The notes under the pieces are model-generated. The model saw only the letters and a program-made list of their open reading frames with translations, was not told where the DNA came from and did no database searches. The position numbers and the translations under genes are program-made. From Uloborus plumipes (taxonomy: Eukaryota > Arthropoda > Arachnida > Araneae > Uloboridae), in the NCBI GenBank assembly GCA_038373865.1, contig JAXGGA010002247.1, forward strand, positions 1 through 64,000: a stretch of 64,000 bases of DNA, written 5' to 3'. Shown piece by piece: positions 1 through 12,696 of the stretch (position 1 is its first letter; every line of letters begins with the position of its first letter).

Positions 1-40
1 AAATGGTTCTTACAGTCGGCTGAAAAGTCGCCAAATTTGA

Positions 41-166
41 AGACTTGGCAAGAAATTGAAGCTACCACCCGATTTCCCCTTCCACCGCTTGCTAGACATT
101 GCTAAATTTCCATGTTTGGTCATTTGCGAAGAGTGCAAAAGATGTCTTACGACTTGTGTGCGTTAG
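41..166 (+). pseudogene. Possible C-terminal exon fragment, unrecognised
   Basis: A single frame is open for 41 codons between a TGA at 38-40 and a TAG at 164-166. Its translation looks protein-like, with LPPDFPFHRLLDIAKF followed by the Cys-rich CLVICEECKRCLTTC. There is no start codon, so it would have to be a terminal exon or a remnant. The adjacent frame at 1-105 is also open (KWFLQSAEKSPNLKTWQE), so a frameshift is possible. I recognise no family. It sits at the window edge, and upstream sequence would settle whether it is real. Confidence 0.22.
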
Positions 167-2702
167 AGTAAAGAATTATTATCGAGACTATGTAGTGGAA
201 AGCATAGATACACTTTAGAATTTTAGTTACTTTAAGTTTATTTTACTGAACTAAGTTATGTATGTTAATTATTATAAATTAAAATTTATTGTAAGTGTTG
301 CTTAATAATTCTGGATAATTTTTAATGAATAAGTATGAAGAGAGGCTAATATGAGCTCATGTACAAAAAATGAAACATAGTCTTTGATGTAGAAATGAAA
401 TTGTAATGGATAGTGATATCAGTTTTTATTTGAAAAAAGAAAAAATACCGATACAAGAAGCTTTACGATCTGTCCACTGTTAGCAAAAACGGTTAGTTCT
501 TCATTTGAAATCGAGAAAAAATAAATAAAATTTTAAAAAGAAAACGAAGTTACAGCAAGGGTAAAGGGAAATAGTTATTTTCATTCTTATAAAGTAGACA
601 GAGTCGAAGTTCATTGCGAAAACTCGTTCAAACAAAATTGGTCACTGTAGCAAAACGTCTCTGTAACGTTAATGTACTACATATTGCATGTTAATTTCTT
701 ACTGTTTAAAAACACTGAAATATCTTTTGCAAGTTATGCTTTATGTTCAACGGGAATAAAATTACTAACACAGTTATAAATGAATGCATGTTTTAGCTTA
801 CTTTTCTGTAAAAGTAGAAAAAAAGGTGAACAAAAAATCTTGAAAGAAGGTCAGATGCACTGAAAAAAAAACTCTACTTTACTAGAAAGTTTCAAAATAC
901 TTTCGCATTTGTTACGCATTCAAAAATATTCCGATATTGGCAATAGCTGGCTACTGAAAAAAAAATTTCTTGAACAGCTTCAACTTCTGAATTCCATGGT
1001 TAACATATACATGCAGATATTAACAATCATTTTAAGTAATTTTTCTATTGTCACCGAAGTAGAAAACAAACAATCCGCTTTACCAAGTGTAGTACTTTTA
1101 GAAAGTGGTGTCAATAAAATTTTATTTTTTACTAAAAATCCTAATTACTACATTTTCTTAATTATTGTAAAAATGTAAGTTTCGGTGTAATCTATATGCC
1201 CTAACAGTGCAATATTTTAAATAGCTTTTATTATAGAGTTAGAAAATGTCACTTCTAGCTCTTCTTAATTCTTGTGAAAATTTGCAGTTCAGTAATATCT
1301 CTACGTTTCAGTTATGAACATTTTAATAGCTACTCAGCTAGAAAGTTTCAAAATACTTCCGCATTTGTTAAGCATTCAAAAATATTCCAGAACTCGCAAG
1401 AGACCCTTAAAAAACTTATGCGTCATACCCGGAATCTTTAACAAAGTCTGAACACAAATACAGCCCAATAACATTTTCGAAAGTTCCCTCAAAACATGAA
1501 TTATTTATTTCTCTGTAATGGAATTTCTAAACCGAAGGAAAATAAAATTGCAGTTAACAAGCAAAACTAAGTAAAAGAAGGCGCTAATATTTGATTTTTT
1601 GGAATCAATAATCAGATAAAAATAGGTTGAAAATAAATAAATACACAATGTGTCGTATTGATCCAAAACTCCAATACGAAATCGACAGCTGTAGCATTTG
1701 TTTACCATAGCAACAAACAAAACTAAAATCACCAAACCAAAATTAAAACAGCAACTGTTTTCCTAAACAGCACTTTTTTTTCTGTTCGAATTTTTTTGTG
1801 CACTTAAAACTTTTACACAATCTTGCATTACACTTTGCAGCCTACTTTGTGCCCCTAAAATTGATCCATAGTAAATAAATTGGATTACTCATAATTTTCT
1901 TAAATATTTCTGAAGCAAAAAGAATTTATAATTGATTGGATTAGTTTTTTTTTTTTTAACTTAAGCAGTGTAACGTCATAAATTTATTCATGTGATCACT
2001 TCCTTCGACATGGGGGGAGAAAGAAAGGCTTTGGAACCTTAAAAATCTTGTCTGGATCCTTTCCTTTTTTCTTATTATGATTTTTAAAACAAAATATAGT
2101 TTTTAATTCACCACAAATATACTTATTTATTTAGATACTTTATTGTTTTATTTTTCACGAAAAATATTTTAGAGCAAAGTAAAGTCGAGTCCGCTCAATA
2201 GAATAGCCATTTTGCCATGAAAAAATATTTTAATAATCGGACTATTCCATTATCCTGGATCAAAATAATGCTTTACCGTAGTTTGGTACATTGAAAATGC
2301 CTTATATTAAGTGAGACATTCTTCAAACCGATATTGTAATAAGCGGGCTTAAATGTATGTATTTTCAAAAGGTTCCTTTTATTTATAAGAAATTAAATGA
2401 AAAAAATTATAACGCTATTTGCTTTTCATTTAATTGAATCTCAACCATTTTTTGCAGTCTGATCAACAAATCATGAATTTCCATATGGTGCAAAAGACTT
2501 GATTGAATATAACTAAACTATTGCCAGTTTTGGTGCAATTATTTTTTAAACAATTAAATTCTGCAAAAATTTACTGAGATCTAAAATAGCATTTCGTGTA
2601 ACACACTAAAACAACCAGAATTGACCTGCGGTCTGGTGGGGGTGTCAAAAGAGTTCTTATCAAAACCCGCGCACCACTTAAACGTAGGAGCTCAAACTTA
2701 AT
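167..2702. other. AT-rich stretch without recognisable genes
   Basis: Apart from the 51-bp direct repeat pair, I see only AT-rich sequence with homopolymer runs. The short ORFs at 909-1178 and 1505-1735 have low-complexity translations rich in Ile, Leu, Phe and Asn, as expected from AT-rich non-coding DNA. Confidence 0.5.
882..1388. repeat. Pair of 51-bp direct repeats
   Basis: The segment at 882-932 recurs at 1338-1388 with about two mismatches; both contain CTAGAAAGTTTCAAAATACT and GCATTCAAAAATATTCC. The units are 456 bp apart in the same orientation. No element boundary or gene is visible. It may be a decayed transposon or a local segmental duplication. Confidence 0.6.
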
Positions 2703-2730
2703 AGTCCAAGAGCTAGCAAGCTCTTGGACT
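2703..2730. repeat. Perfect 10-bp-arm hairpin
   Basis: AGTCCAAGAG at 2703-2712 is the exact reverse complement of CTCTTGGACT at 2721-2730, with an 8-base loop. It lies immediately outside the left arm of the MITE that follows and may be part of its terminus. Confidence 0.6.
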
Positions 2731-2735
2731 AGAGC

Positions 2736-3336
2736 TTAAGACTCGTCTGGCTCTTTAATATATCTTTCCCTATGCTCTTATAAGCAGCATGCTGGATATC
2801 TGGCGGTCAAGAGTGGTTGCGTTTTTTACTGCGCATCACTTTTGTACAGGAAAAAAACAATGATTTTTAAGTGATTTTTGGGCAATTCTACATCAAATCA
2901 ATCATGGAATAAAAGTTCTTGACCTCAGCATGCCCGATTTTAACAAAAATTAGTACGAAGAACGCATATATCAGTAATCTTGCCGAGTTTTAGATTTCTA
3001 CTTCAAAAATTGCACAAAATACAGAGCTGTTAAAAAACGAAAAAAAAAAAAAGGTTTTTACGTGCAATTTCTTTTCTATCTATAGTAGAATAAAAATTCA
3101 AAAACACATTGTGAAGGCAAGACATAGAGCTTTCCATTAATATCTTACAAGACATACTTACGACAGGTTTAAGTTTCTAATTACCCCGAAATGTTTAAAA
3201 AATCACTATTTTTACCAGTGAAAATATGATGCGCAGTAAAAAATTTAAGCACTCTCAGCCGTCAGATAACCAGCATGTTTCATAGAAGAACATAGGGTAA
3301 GATATATTAAAGAGCTAGACGCGCTTGCGTCTTAAA
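2736..3336. mobile_element. MITE-like element with about 140-bp imperfect inverted arms
   Basis: The left arm (about 2736-2870) and the right arm (about 3200-3336) are inverted copies. Both contain GCTCTTTAATATATCTT, a CCCTATG block and TTTTTACTGCGCATCA. The right arm has six extra bases near its end. There is no coding capacity and no certain target-site duplication, so the superfamily cannot be assigned. It is probably a decayed non-autonomous DNA transposon. Confidence 0.6.
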
Positions 3337-3459
3337 ATTGTCACTCGAAAACAAGTTATTTATGAGGGACAAAAGAAGAGAGCCAACAGCTCCTTGCCGA
3401 CATGACTCTTCTAATTCGCTTTGAAAGCTGACTGTAGATTTTAAAATGAGTCTCCTAGT

Positions 3460-3891
3460 TTAATTCTCTACCATGTCACTTGTAACAGCATTTATGAAAC
3501 TGCTAGTATAGGAGACACGTATAGATTCACTCACAGCACCTTTACAAACTGAAACATATTCCCTGCCTGATTTCTCTGCAAGCTTCATGTCCAAAGTGTG
3601 ATAATATCTTTCCTCTTGCCTGGTATTGTGAACATCATTAACGAATATAGTTTCGATTGATAAATTATGTTTGTGTAAAGATCTCAGGATGGCTGGTGGA
3701 ACGGGACCTCATGCGGCTCGCCTGGGAACATGGAATGATTTTGAAAGAACAATGGCAACAGGACTGGACAGTGGGGTATGGCCGGCCAAAGAGGTGTTGG
3801 CGGCGAGATAGGGTTGTGTCTTGTTAAAAATACGCGTTTTTTTTTTTGTGCTTTTCTGAAATTTTTTAAAAGTTAAATAAGTTTTCTTCAA
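3460..3891 (-). pseudogene. Unrecognised protein-coding segment with one in-frame stop
   Basis: On the minus strand one frame runs from about 3857 to a TAA at 3460-3462. It is broken once, by a TGA at 3709-3711. Upstream of the TGA it reads SLAGHTPLSSPVAIVLSKSF. Downstream there are 82 codons containing LHKHNLSIETIFVNDVHN and YYHTLDMKLAEKSGREYV. The composition is balanced and clearly more protein-like than the surroundings, and the 3690-3810 part is unusually GC-rich. The interrupting TGA could be a decayed CGA. A possible splice acceptor (an A/T tract then TTTCAG) lies near 3857 and a weak donor (ATG/GTAGAG) near the end. This is either a pseudogene or one exon of a host gene with an error. 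I do not recognise the family. Confidence 0.45.
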
Positions 3892-6800
3892 ATAATTGTG
3901 TAAATAACGCAGCTCTTAGCTACATGGAAGACAGAATCAATCTAGCTCGATACTGCATTGGAGACAGTGTTGGCAAGGAGTCAAATCAAGTTTACTGTAA
4001 GTTGCATAAATTTTCTATTCCTTCAGAATAATATTTTAGTAAATTTTATCTATGGTAAGACAATTATGTTCACAAAACTAACATAACTGAATTAAATGTC
4101 AAAATAATGAAAATACCATTCTGTAAGTGAGACTAGGTCAGTAACTGAGTGTGTAAACGTGCCCCGAGTTACATTCTTACACAATAGATGTACTGATCTA
4201 AAAATTATTTTTTGACGCTTAAATACACAAACAGGGCAAAAACTGAATGCATAAACTTTATGAACTGCTTTATAAGACCAGAACGCCTAAAATTTCCTAA
4301 ATTGAAACATAAGAATTAGAAAATTCATTGAAAAAAATTCACATAAACGTTCTCCGGTATACCCTATACATCATACTTATCACCTCTGCAGCAAATTTTC
4401 CGTAATTAAATTTCGAAACATTTTACAAAATATTTTTTTTGTTTTGTTTTTTGTTGTTCACCTAATGTTTTAGTAACATTTCATGAAACAGCTCATTAAT
4501 TTATTAAATCTTGTTATACATGTTTGAGAAATTACCCACAAACAAAATGCAAAACAAAAACTTCAAGTAATATAACTAAAGATTCTAAAGTATTGCTCAT
4601 GGCTTACAAATTCCTTCCTGCGAGAATACTTGAAAACGTCTCCAATGAAAATACAAAAAAAAAAAAAAAAAAAGCATTTCTCGCCTTTGGGTGAAAGAAG
4701 AATTTTTCTGAACTTCTCGACTAATTACTTTGTCTAATTAAAACGAGATTCAAAGCAAGCCTTACATTACCAGAAAGCTTTGAATTCAAAGCGTATAAAG
4801 TAGAAGCGTAATAAATAGTCTCACATTGTTTTTAAAATTCATTGCCTGAAAGCAGTTTTCTTCTTCCTATTTCAGTCATCAAAAGTTCGTGAACGTCCCT
4901 CCAGGACAAAAGTTTTTGACATTTTTACGTATTGTGTAATTAGAAAGTCGTTGACTTGTGAAATAGTTATTATACGGCGTATGATCGATGAACAAATGCA
5001 ATGCGTTGGATTTTCTTCCTTTGTTGTTGCGCCGAGTTGAGATGCTTCAAGAAATAATTGGGAACTGTACCAATATTATTTAAAGCCATTGCTTATTGAT
5101 TACCTTGAACAAGCCGAATAAGTGCAAAAACTTGCAAAATTTTCAACTCCGCTGAACCAAGATTGACTTCAGTGCTTAACATTATAAATAATAACTGAAC
5201 TAAATGTATGGACATTAAAGAACTGCTTTAACTACATTTAACTTTAATGTACTTTAAACTGTATGGAATATCTGGTAGCTGTTGATCTTTGGAAAACGTT
5301 TCACATTTTGAATATAATACTGTTTCGCCAAAAAAACATCTCCTAAAGGGCTTCAAATTTCCATTTATGCTGACTCTAATGCAAAATGAGTCCCTGATTT
5401 TAAATATGACCACAATTTTCCCCCACCACCCACTCCTTTTTTGAAATAGGGCCCCCATTTTTTTTAACCTTGTCATTTTCGCACCTATCATTTTTATTTG
5501 GAAGGAAAATGAGCATTAACTTGGCAGTTAACATTCTCTTGAATGGATAGAGAGGTAAAAAGATCAAAAGCATGAACATTAGTAGCAAATAGAGAAATTC
5601 CTGGGACATTCCATCCTGAAATAATTAAAAAATCATTAAAAACGATCTTTTTAATTTTTTTAATTGCTCCCACACGTCTTTAAATTATACTTCCCTTCTT
5701 ATGAGCTGCATGTTCATAAATATTTTCACTTTATAAGAAAACATTTTAGAATAAGTCTTGGATGCACCGCATTTTGCTCGCAAGTTGTACCACAGCTCTT
5801 CGATAAAGAAACTTTCGTTTATATTAAGTTGCATTCACAAATATAATTATAATTAAAAACAAATTAAGTATACCGAAAACCATAGCAGTAATGTGTATTT
5901 ATGTTTCCGGGGATGATGATTCACTTGCTGATACAGTGATACATTGACTACAAAATCCTAGATCCAGTGATTTAACAACATTGGACTCTTTTGTTTGGGG
6001 TTATTTTATAATCAAAGCTCTGTGTTAGCAAGGCAACATTAAACTGCATATTGGAAGAGGAGATTCCATTGCATTAAACTCACACATACACACACAGTCT
6101 CATTTATACTAAATGATTACAAGGTTCGACAAAAGAACACGTAACTGCAAGGAAAGCTTTGGAGGGCGCTTACCTGATGTGCTATTTCATACACAGCTCT
6201 ATCCAATTTACTTTTTTAGAATAAACATTTTACTGTCAAAAAAGAGACTAATTCAAATATTGAATAGATTTTAAGACACCCTTTACTTTCCATTTCACGA
6301 TAATATGAGTTTAAACACTTAAGTGACAGTTATTTCCATCGCGATTTTCGAAAATGTTTGTTCAAACTGCATTAAATTTCCGAAAAGATTCTTTCATACA
6401 TTGAAAAAGAAAAAACGTCATCCCCATTCCAGAACTTTTAAACGATCCAAATTTAATGCCTCATCATAAAATTAACTGCATTTGTTTGCCATGCTCTCTA
6501 AATAGATAATTTATTTACACAACATTTCACTCTTCTCGTCACTAAAGTTATTAAGCTGAGTTCAAAATCTTTCTGGTTGACAAGGTTTTAAAATATTTCC
6601 CCCAAGTTTCCGGGTTGATAATTGAATCGATTTACGGTTCGTCAACTGTTTATGTTTACACATAGACAGCATTAACGTTCGATGGACACTAATCCGTTTA
6701 AACGGTTCATAAAGAAAGAATTTTCTTGATCACTTATTTGTTCGGCTTATCTCTCCATCATCCACTCTGTTCTAAACTTTTATATTAAGTTAAAGCTGTT

Positions 6801-9800
6801 TTAAAATTAGTTCTGCATGCGTGTAACGATGGCCAAAATTGTAGACACTTATGAAATTTTCATTTTTCAGCTTTGCATGCTTCAAGAAAATGTCACATTT
6901 AACAGAAGAGAACACATATGATCACTTTAAAAAGATTTCAACACTGAACTTATTACAAGAAGAAAATGCATTGTAAATGTGTGTTTGTAATACAAAAAAG
7001 CACTTTAACGTAAAAAAAAAACAAGTTCAATTATCAATTGGTTTGTAATGCCTGTTTCTGTTTAGAGGATTAATCAAGTGTTAATAACTGCTACATGTGA
7101 ACATGTTTACTTTGGAAAATGTTCTCATTGTGCTTTGTGTGTGAAGAAAGATTGTATCATTTAATAGAATTACGATTGAAGGGCTTTTGAAATGAAGGTA
7201 TTAATTACGTAGCAAAATAGAAATTGCGGGTAATTAAAGTTCAAAGTTTTGTTGTTGAATCTTTTTTGTTTTCTGGTTTTGTCGATAGTGTCCGCATGAA
7301 ATTGGTCTAATGATACCTACTTTTTGATGTACCAAGTTTTTCTTGCTTACCTGCATTCTTTGCTTATCATTGTCCAGAGTATTTTCAAAAAATGTAAGAT
7401 AGCCCCTTCATCCTCTAAACCCTTCAATTATTTCCGAATAATAGCATTACAAATACCTGAGTTTTGTTTGTTGTACTGAATTCTGTATTGAATCATCTTT
7501 AAAATGATACATACTAGTTTGCATTTAGTTCTTATATTTTTGCCCAGTTTTTTTTTTTTTTTTTTTTTTGTGACACGGGTATTCATTTTTTTACTTTGGG
7601 GAGCCCTTGCGTTTATCGGTCTCTTGAAGTTACCGCTTGACCTGAAAGCAGAAAAAATAAGATTTCAAAATTGAATCCTGTTCTGTAAAAAACCTGCAAT
7701 AATACTAGAAGAATTCTAGGAAATTGGGATTACATCAACTTTTGTGGTAACCAACAGGTCGTCTTTTGTAACACTGACTGCGTTACTAATGAACAAGCAG
7801 AATCATTATTAGAAGCCCTTATGCCTGTGGTGCACCGGTCTTTTTTTACTGGTAGGTATCATTATATTAAGATGGTATCTCGTGGGCCAGAAAGCATATG
7901 AATTTTTATACAAATTATGGACAACACGAAGAACATAAACAAATACAAACCATGAACTGTTCTATTATTATTGCTTGATGGTTATTATATTAACGAAAAG
8001 CTTGTATCTGATGTTTTCCAGAAGCCATTTTTTTAATATTTGGCTTCATATTTGTAACATTCCGTCTAGAAGCCTGTACCTTCTTTTATCTTAAGTATTT
8101 TATCCTATAAAGACATTTGAATAATATTATGAATGAAAAAACAGATAAAATAGCTAATTAATGTTTTTTTTTGGGGGGGGGGGTTCTAAAATATATTCTA
8201 CAATTATATTCTAGACCCCCGTAGTGGAATATTTCCATGAATAAAAGCAGTAGTATTTTAAATTATAACTAATGAACAGAAAGAAAACTTTTAAATGATT
8301 TGACTGTGATCCGTAAATTGCATTTAGTTCTACAGGAAAATTACATTTGACACTTCGCTCTTTTATGAAAATTAAAATTTTCCCAAAATTTCGGCGGTTT
8401 AATCAGGTAGAGTGGTCTCATGTGTAACCCTGAACCGTAATTTTCCGCTATAGGCTAAACCAAGTTTGCCCACATCTGATTTGAAATAAATGCAAAAGGT
8501 TTAGTTAGTTATTGATTTGCCTCACTGGCTGTTTTGACGCTATCGAATTTTACATTTAAGCAATCCAGTTTAGTATCTGTAACATAAGTTCCTAACTTTT
8601 TTATTTTCAATTTTTATCTGCTTAAAACTCTTACATGGAATGGTTTACATACATTTTAGGATTAAAATAGTTCGCCGTTGCCATATTTATTAAGTTATTC
8701 ACGTCCTGTTTATGGGATATTTTGCAGATATGTGAGCAAAATACAACCTTACTTGACTTTACTTTTGCAAAGTAACATTACAGAAGGCATCTGTGATCAA
8801 TTTTAAGCAAATCATTTTAAAATAGTTTAATTGTATAAAAAATTAGTTCGCAAAAGAACTTACTTTCTTTGGCTAGACATGCTGGATCGTTGCTTGACTG
8901 ATTTGTCTGAAAATAGCTGTCAATAAATAAACTCTGATGTCCAAATAGTGGCTCTAATTGGTTTTCTCAAGAAGGACTATTTGTGAAAAACAGCTTTAGT
9001 AAAATAATATACCCATTACAGGTTTTTGTGTGAAGTAACTAACAAGCGTCCCGTTTTTAGGCTACTGGGCATAAATGGGTTAATTTAAGCAAAAATTAAT
9101 TGCAAGTTCGTGCAGTACTTTATTCTACTCTTCCTCTGGCTGATATTTTCTATTTTACAATTTACTAGGATAAAGGATTTCACATGTCGATTTTCACTCT
9201 CTCCCTATGAGTTTTAGTTGGATGGCCTCTAATAAACGAATTTATGCCAAACCAATAAAGCATCAGTCAATAAATGCTATTTACAAGCTTCCGCTGAAGG
9301 AATAAAATGCCTAGGTTTTTTGAGATCCACCAGATTGCTCTTGTGTCAATTTAGAGTAATGTGCTCTGGAGAAAATTTGTGGTTTAAGAGAAGAAAGTAT
9401 TAGGTGACTAAAATGAAGATTTTCCCCGTTTGACATTTATGTTTCTTCTCGATCAAGGCTCCTTTTTAACTAACCAATTTTGTTCGGGTCTCCAGTGAGG
9501 AATAAAAAGAATATAAAATTTCTGAGTTTGATTTGAATGTGATGACTTTTACACAGGAAAGTAGTCCCAAAACGATGTAAATCTTTCCGAAATAAAAGTT
9601 ATGTGATTTTGTAAAAAGTAGTTCTGAAAATGATGAGGGCTCTTGTATAAATTTAATTTTTTTTCTTTTACGAAACTATAAATAGTCTGTACAAAAATAA
9701 TGAGCAGATAAGATTTTTTTTAGTTTTCTCTTTTACCTAAGATGCACCACATTTTCATTGGAACAGGGTCTATTATTAAAGAAAAGAAAAGAGCATAAAT

Positions 9801-10100
9801 GGAAATAAATTTGAAATTGAATAATTTTACTGAGTGGTGAGCTAAAGTCCTATCATTACTTATGTTAATTTATACATTTTTTTTTTTTGAGATAACTGAA
9901 ATAATACTCTGAATTTTATTACAGTTAAAAGCATTATTGTTCTTTTGATAAATTTAAAATGAAACTAAATTGCATTTTAAAATGTTGGTTAAAGATTTCG
10001 AAGCTTAAAAATTTCTCCTGAGAAAGTAGTTTATTAGAAGTCATGACAATTGGGTGTTAAAAAATTTATGGTAAAGGCAATTCGCTCATAAATGGGCCAT
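3892..10100. other. 6.2 kb AT-rich stretch, nothing recognised
   Basis: Contains homopolymer runs (poly-T near 7550, a T8G10 run near 8165, poly-A near 4656), a short CA run near 6085 and a small inverted pair around the G run at 8172-8220. The short ORFs at 5228-5846 lack protein-like composition. No repeat partner was seen elsewhere in the window. Confidence 0.45.
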
Positions 10101-10104
10101 ATTA

Positions 10105-10735
10105 AAAAAAACCAATGCCAACCCGTAAGAGACTGTTCAAAGGCGCGCTTCAAGGGTAGTAAATGGGCTTATAGATTTAGATTATGGTTCCAGGCCAGGC
10201 CCGTCATTTAGGGGGGCAGGGGGGTTAATTGCCCCCCCCCCTGGCTTTGAGAAATCAATGTTTTTACATATAAGTGGGCGTGGTTTTTGATGTTTTCCGG
10301 CAAAATTGCCTTGTGTTTGGACCCTTTGCCCCCCCCTCCCCCGGAAAAACTTGAAATGACGTCCTGGTTCCAGGCTTAGAATGCTTAAGATGTACAGTCT
10401 TGAGCAAAGGAGAGTCAGAGGGGATATGATCCAGTTGTTTAAATTTATCAAAATGAATGACGTTGATGGGCTAAATTTTTGTTTAGAAAGAAAAGAAGAA
10501 AAATCGGACACTGTTTTAAGCTATTTAAGTCTCAGGCTAACCTAGAGGTGAGGAAAAATTACGATTTCAGTAGGGTTGTGAGTACCTGGAACAGCTTACC
10601 GGAGGAGGTTGTTATGAGTAAAGGAGTTGATAGCTTTAAGAGGGCCTTGGATCTTTATTGAGGATCGTAATTTGACTAAGACCAGCCTAGTTGGGCCTAA
10701 AGCCTGTAGCTGGTCGTCATCATCTGTATTTGTAT
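10105..10735 (+). mobile_element. CR1-like LINE 3' end, split by a MITE
   Basis: Reading across about 10375-10661 gives the conserved C-terminus of CR1-type reverse transcriptase proteins: LEQRRVRGDMIQLFKFIK, then LEVRKNYDFSRVVSTWNS LPEEVV and FKRALDLY, ending with a TGA at about 10659-10661. The middle needs a frameshift, so this is a dead, 5'-truncated copy. About 70 bases of untranslated tail follow, ending in a GTCATCATCTGTATTTGTAT motif. The left part (10105-10190) is separated by an inserted MITE. Confidence 0.75.
10195..10366. mobile_element. hAT-type MITE, copy A (inside CR1 remnant)
   Basis: A 172-bp element begins CCAGGCCCGTCATTTAGG and ends AAATGACGTCCTG, giving the inverted terminus CAGG..CGTCATTT. 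It is flanked by an 8-bp duplication GTTCCAGG (10187-10194 and 10367-10374; one base of register ambiguity). Terminus and duplication length fit hAT. The interior holds runs of G and C near each end. Copies occur at 22261 and 53436. Confidence 0.75.
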
Positions 10736-10739
10736 ATAT

Positions 10740-12692
10740 CTGCTAATGGGGCAAATGCAATAAGAAGTCCATCACAAACAATGAACAGATCTCAGGAATT
10801 TATCTCATGGTGCTGATAAAAATCTTTTGTTACGATGAGAAGCCAAAGTAAGTATTTTGCGTTTAAAAAAAATATTAAGAAAAGAAATAATTTAGAAATA
10901 AACATCAATGAGTTTTGCAGGTTTGACTTCGAATTATGTTTCAATTACTATTTGAGAACTGTAATAATTTTGTTGCTTCAGATTTTCAATCACAATTAAC
11001 CGGCATTTTTTCATTAAAATATTCAAATCGCAAAAATCATTATGTATATTAGGATTTCATTTATCAAATGATTCATTTTTAACGTACACTAAATGCTTTA
11101 TTTATTTTAGAAAAACAAATAATGAACCGACATTTCAAGCATTTGAGAAATATGTTGTTATAAAGGGAACTGTTCAATTCGTAATGCAAAGTTAGAAATT
11201 ACGGTTAATTTTGCTTATAAAAATTGCATCAAGAATAAGAGCATAGCCTCTACCAACTATCCTTTTTTTATCTTCCAAAGGTGAACGCAGTAAAAGGAGC
11301 TTTCAAGTGTCATTTATCAAACAATAATCACCTTATAAACTTCCACTTCTTTTTTCTTCCGCATTTGGAAGAAAATGCTAATGCAGTAAAAACTAACCTA
11401 CGGTTTTTGCAAAAGAAATTGACGGGCTAGGCGGAAGTTATTATTAAAGACAACAAAATTTGGAAAAGAACTTAATTAGAACTAAGGGAACATAATTAGC
11501 TGAACAAGGAAAGATAAATGAGAAACTTAAATGAAAAATGGAGCGAAAGCATTTTACGTGCCCCCAGATTGAGCATGTTGATTGAGTTATAGCGAAAATG
11601 ATTTTATTTATTTTCACCAGTTTTACTCAATTTCATTAGTGAGGATTGAAAAAATATGGTTAAGCGCATTTTTTTAATGTATGCATCAAGTACGTTTTGT
11701 ATTGGTTGGATAAACTTTGTTAGTGTTAATTATTATCCAATATTTAGAGTGTACTAATGAAATGTATTTTTTCCCCTTTTTGTTGCAACCTAATGAGGAA
11801 AAACCGGTTTTTGGAATATAATTCATTAGACTTATATTCTTAAAGATGATCAATCTGTTTTGAGAAAATTTACATTCATTTTTCTTCTAAAGCTTTGACA
11901 AACACTCTCAATATAAAAAAAAGGTAAAGGAAGTGTTTTTACACTTCCGTTCTCATTTGTATCCCGAATAAAAAAAGGTTGATTTTTTTTTCTATTTAAA
12001 AATGCAGTTTGAAATTCCTGCACCTTTCTAAACGTCTCAGGTGTCGTCAAAAAATGCACGTTTTAAGTTCAGGGACTAAAACTCGTTAAAGTTTTGAAAA
12101 AAAAAACATTTTGGATTCAAATTAGTTACCTATTGTACGCTTACTTACTAAATACTTTTCTTTTTTTAAGCAGTGGTCCCTTTAAAAGTTTTGCCGGACC
12201 AAATGCCGGAGTAAATTTGTCATCGTGTAAAGTTTAAAAAAAAGTAGAAAATATTTTTTGCTGTTTGAAAGCTTGCGATAATGATCTTTTCAAGTCAAAA
12301 TACAAATGTAGAAAGACAAAGTGCTAAAACTCCCAATGTATTGACGCTTGAGCAATGGCATTATAGAAGCTTACTTACTGTCTGATTTTCTTTGGTAAAA
12401 ATATCCGCGTATTAACGCATGTGCCAGGTCTTCTATGATTTTTTCTAAAATAGGAATGATAGGTAAGATAAAAATAAGGGGAAGAATAATAAGAAGCATT
12501 TTGAGTCGTATCAAATGCATAGTTTAGTTGAATATGTCAAAATGATATAGCAAATGCAAGTTTTAAATTAAAAACTTCAGAAAGTTCCCACTTGCAACCC
12601 ATCACCCTTTTTTGAGTGGAATGGTTTCTGAGTGCTAGGCGCGGCTTTCACGGACGGATAGTACCTACATCTAAGAAAATGTATTGTATAGC
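10740..12692. other. AT-rich stretch, nothing recognised
   Basis: No repeat partner, inverted terminus or protein-like frame was found. The minus-strand ORF at 11850-12059 is short and has no recognisable motif. Confidence 0.4.
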
Positions 12693-12696
12693 GTAC

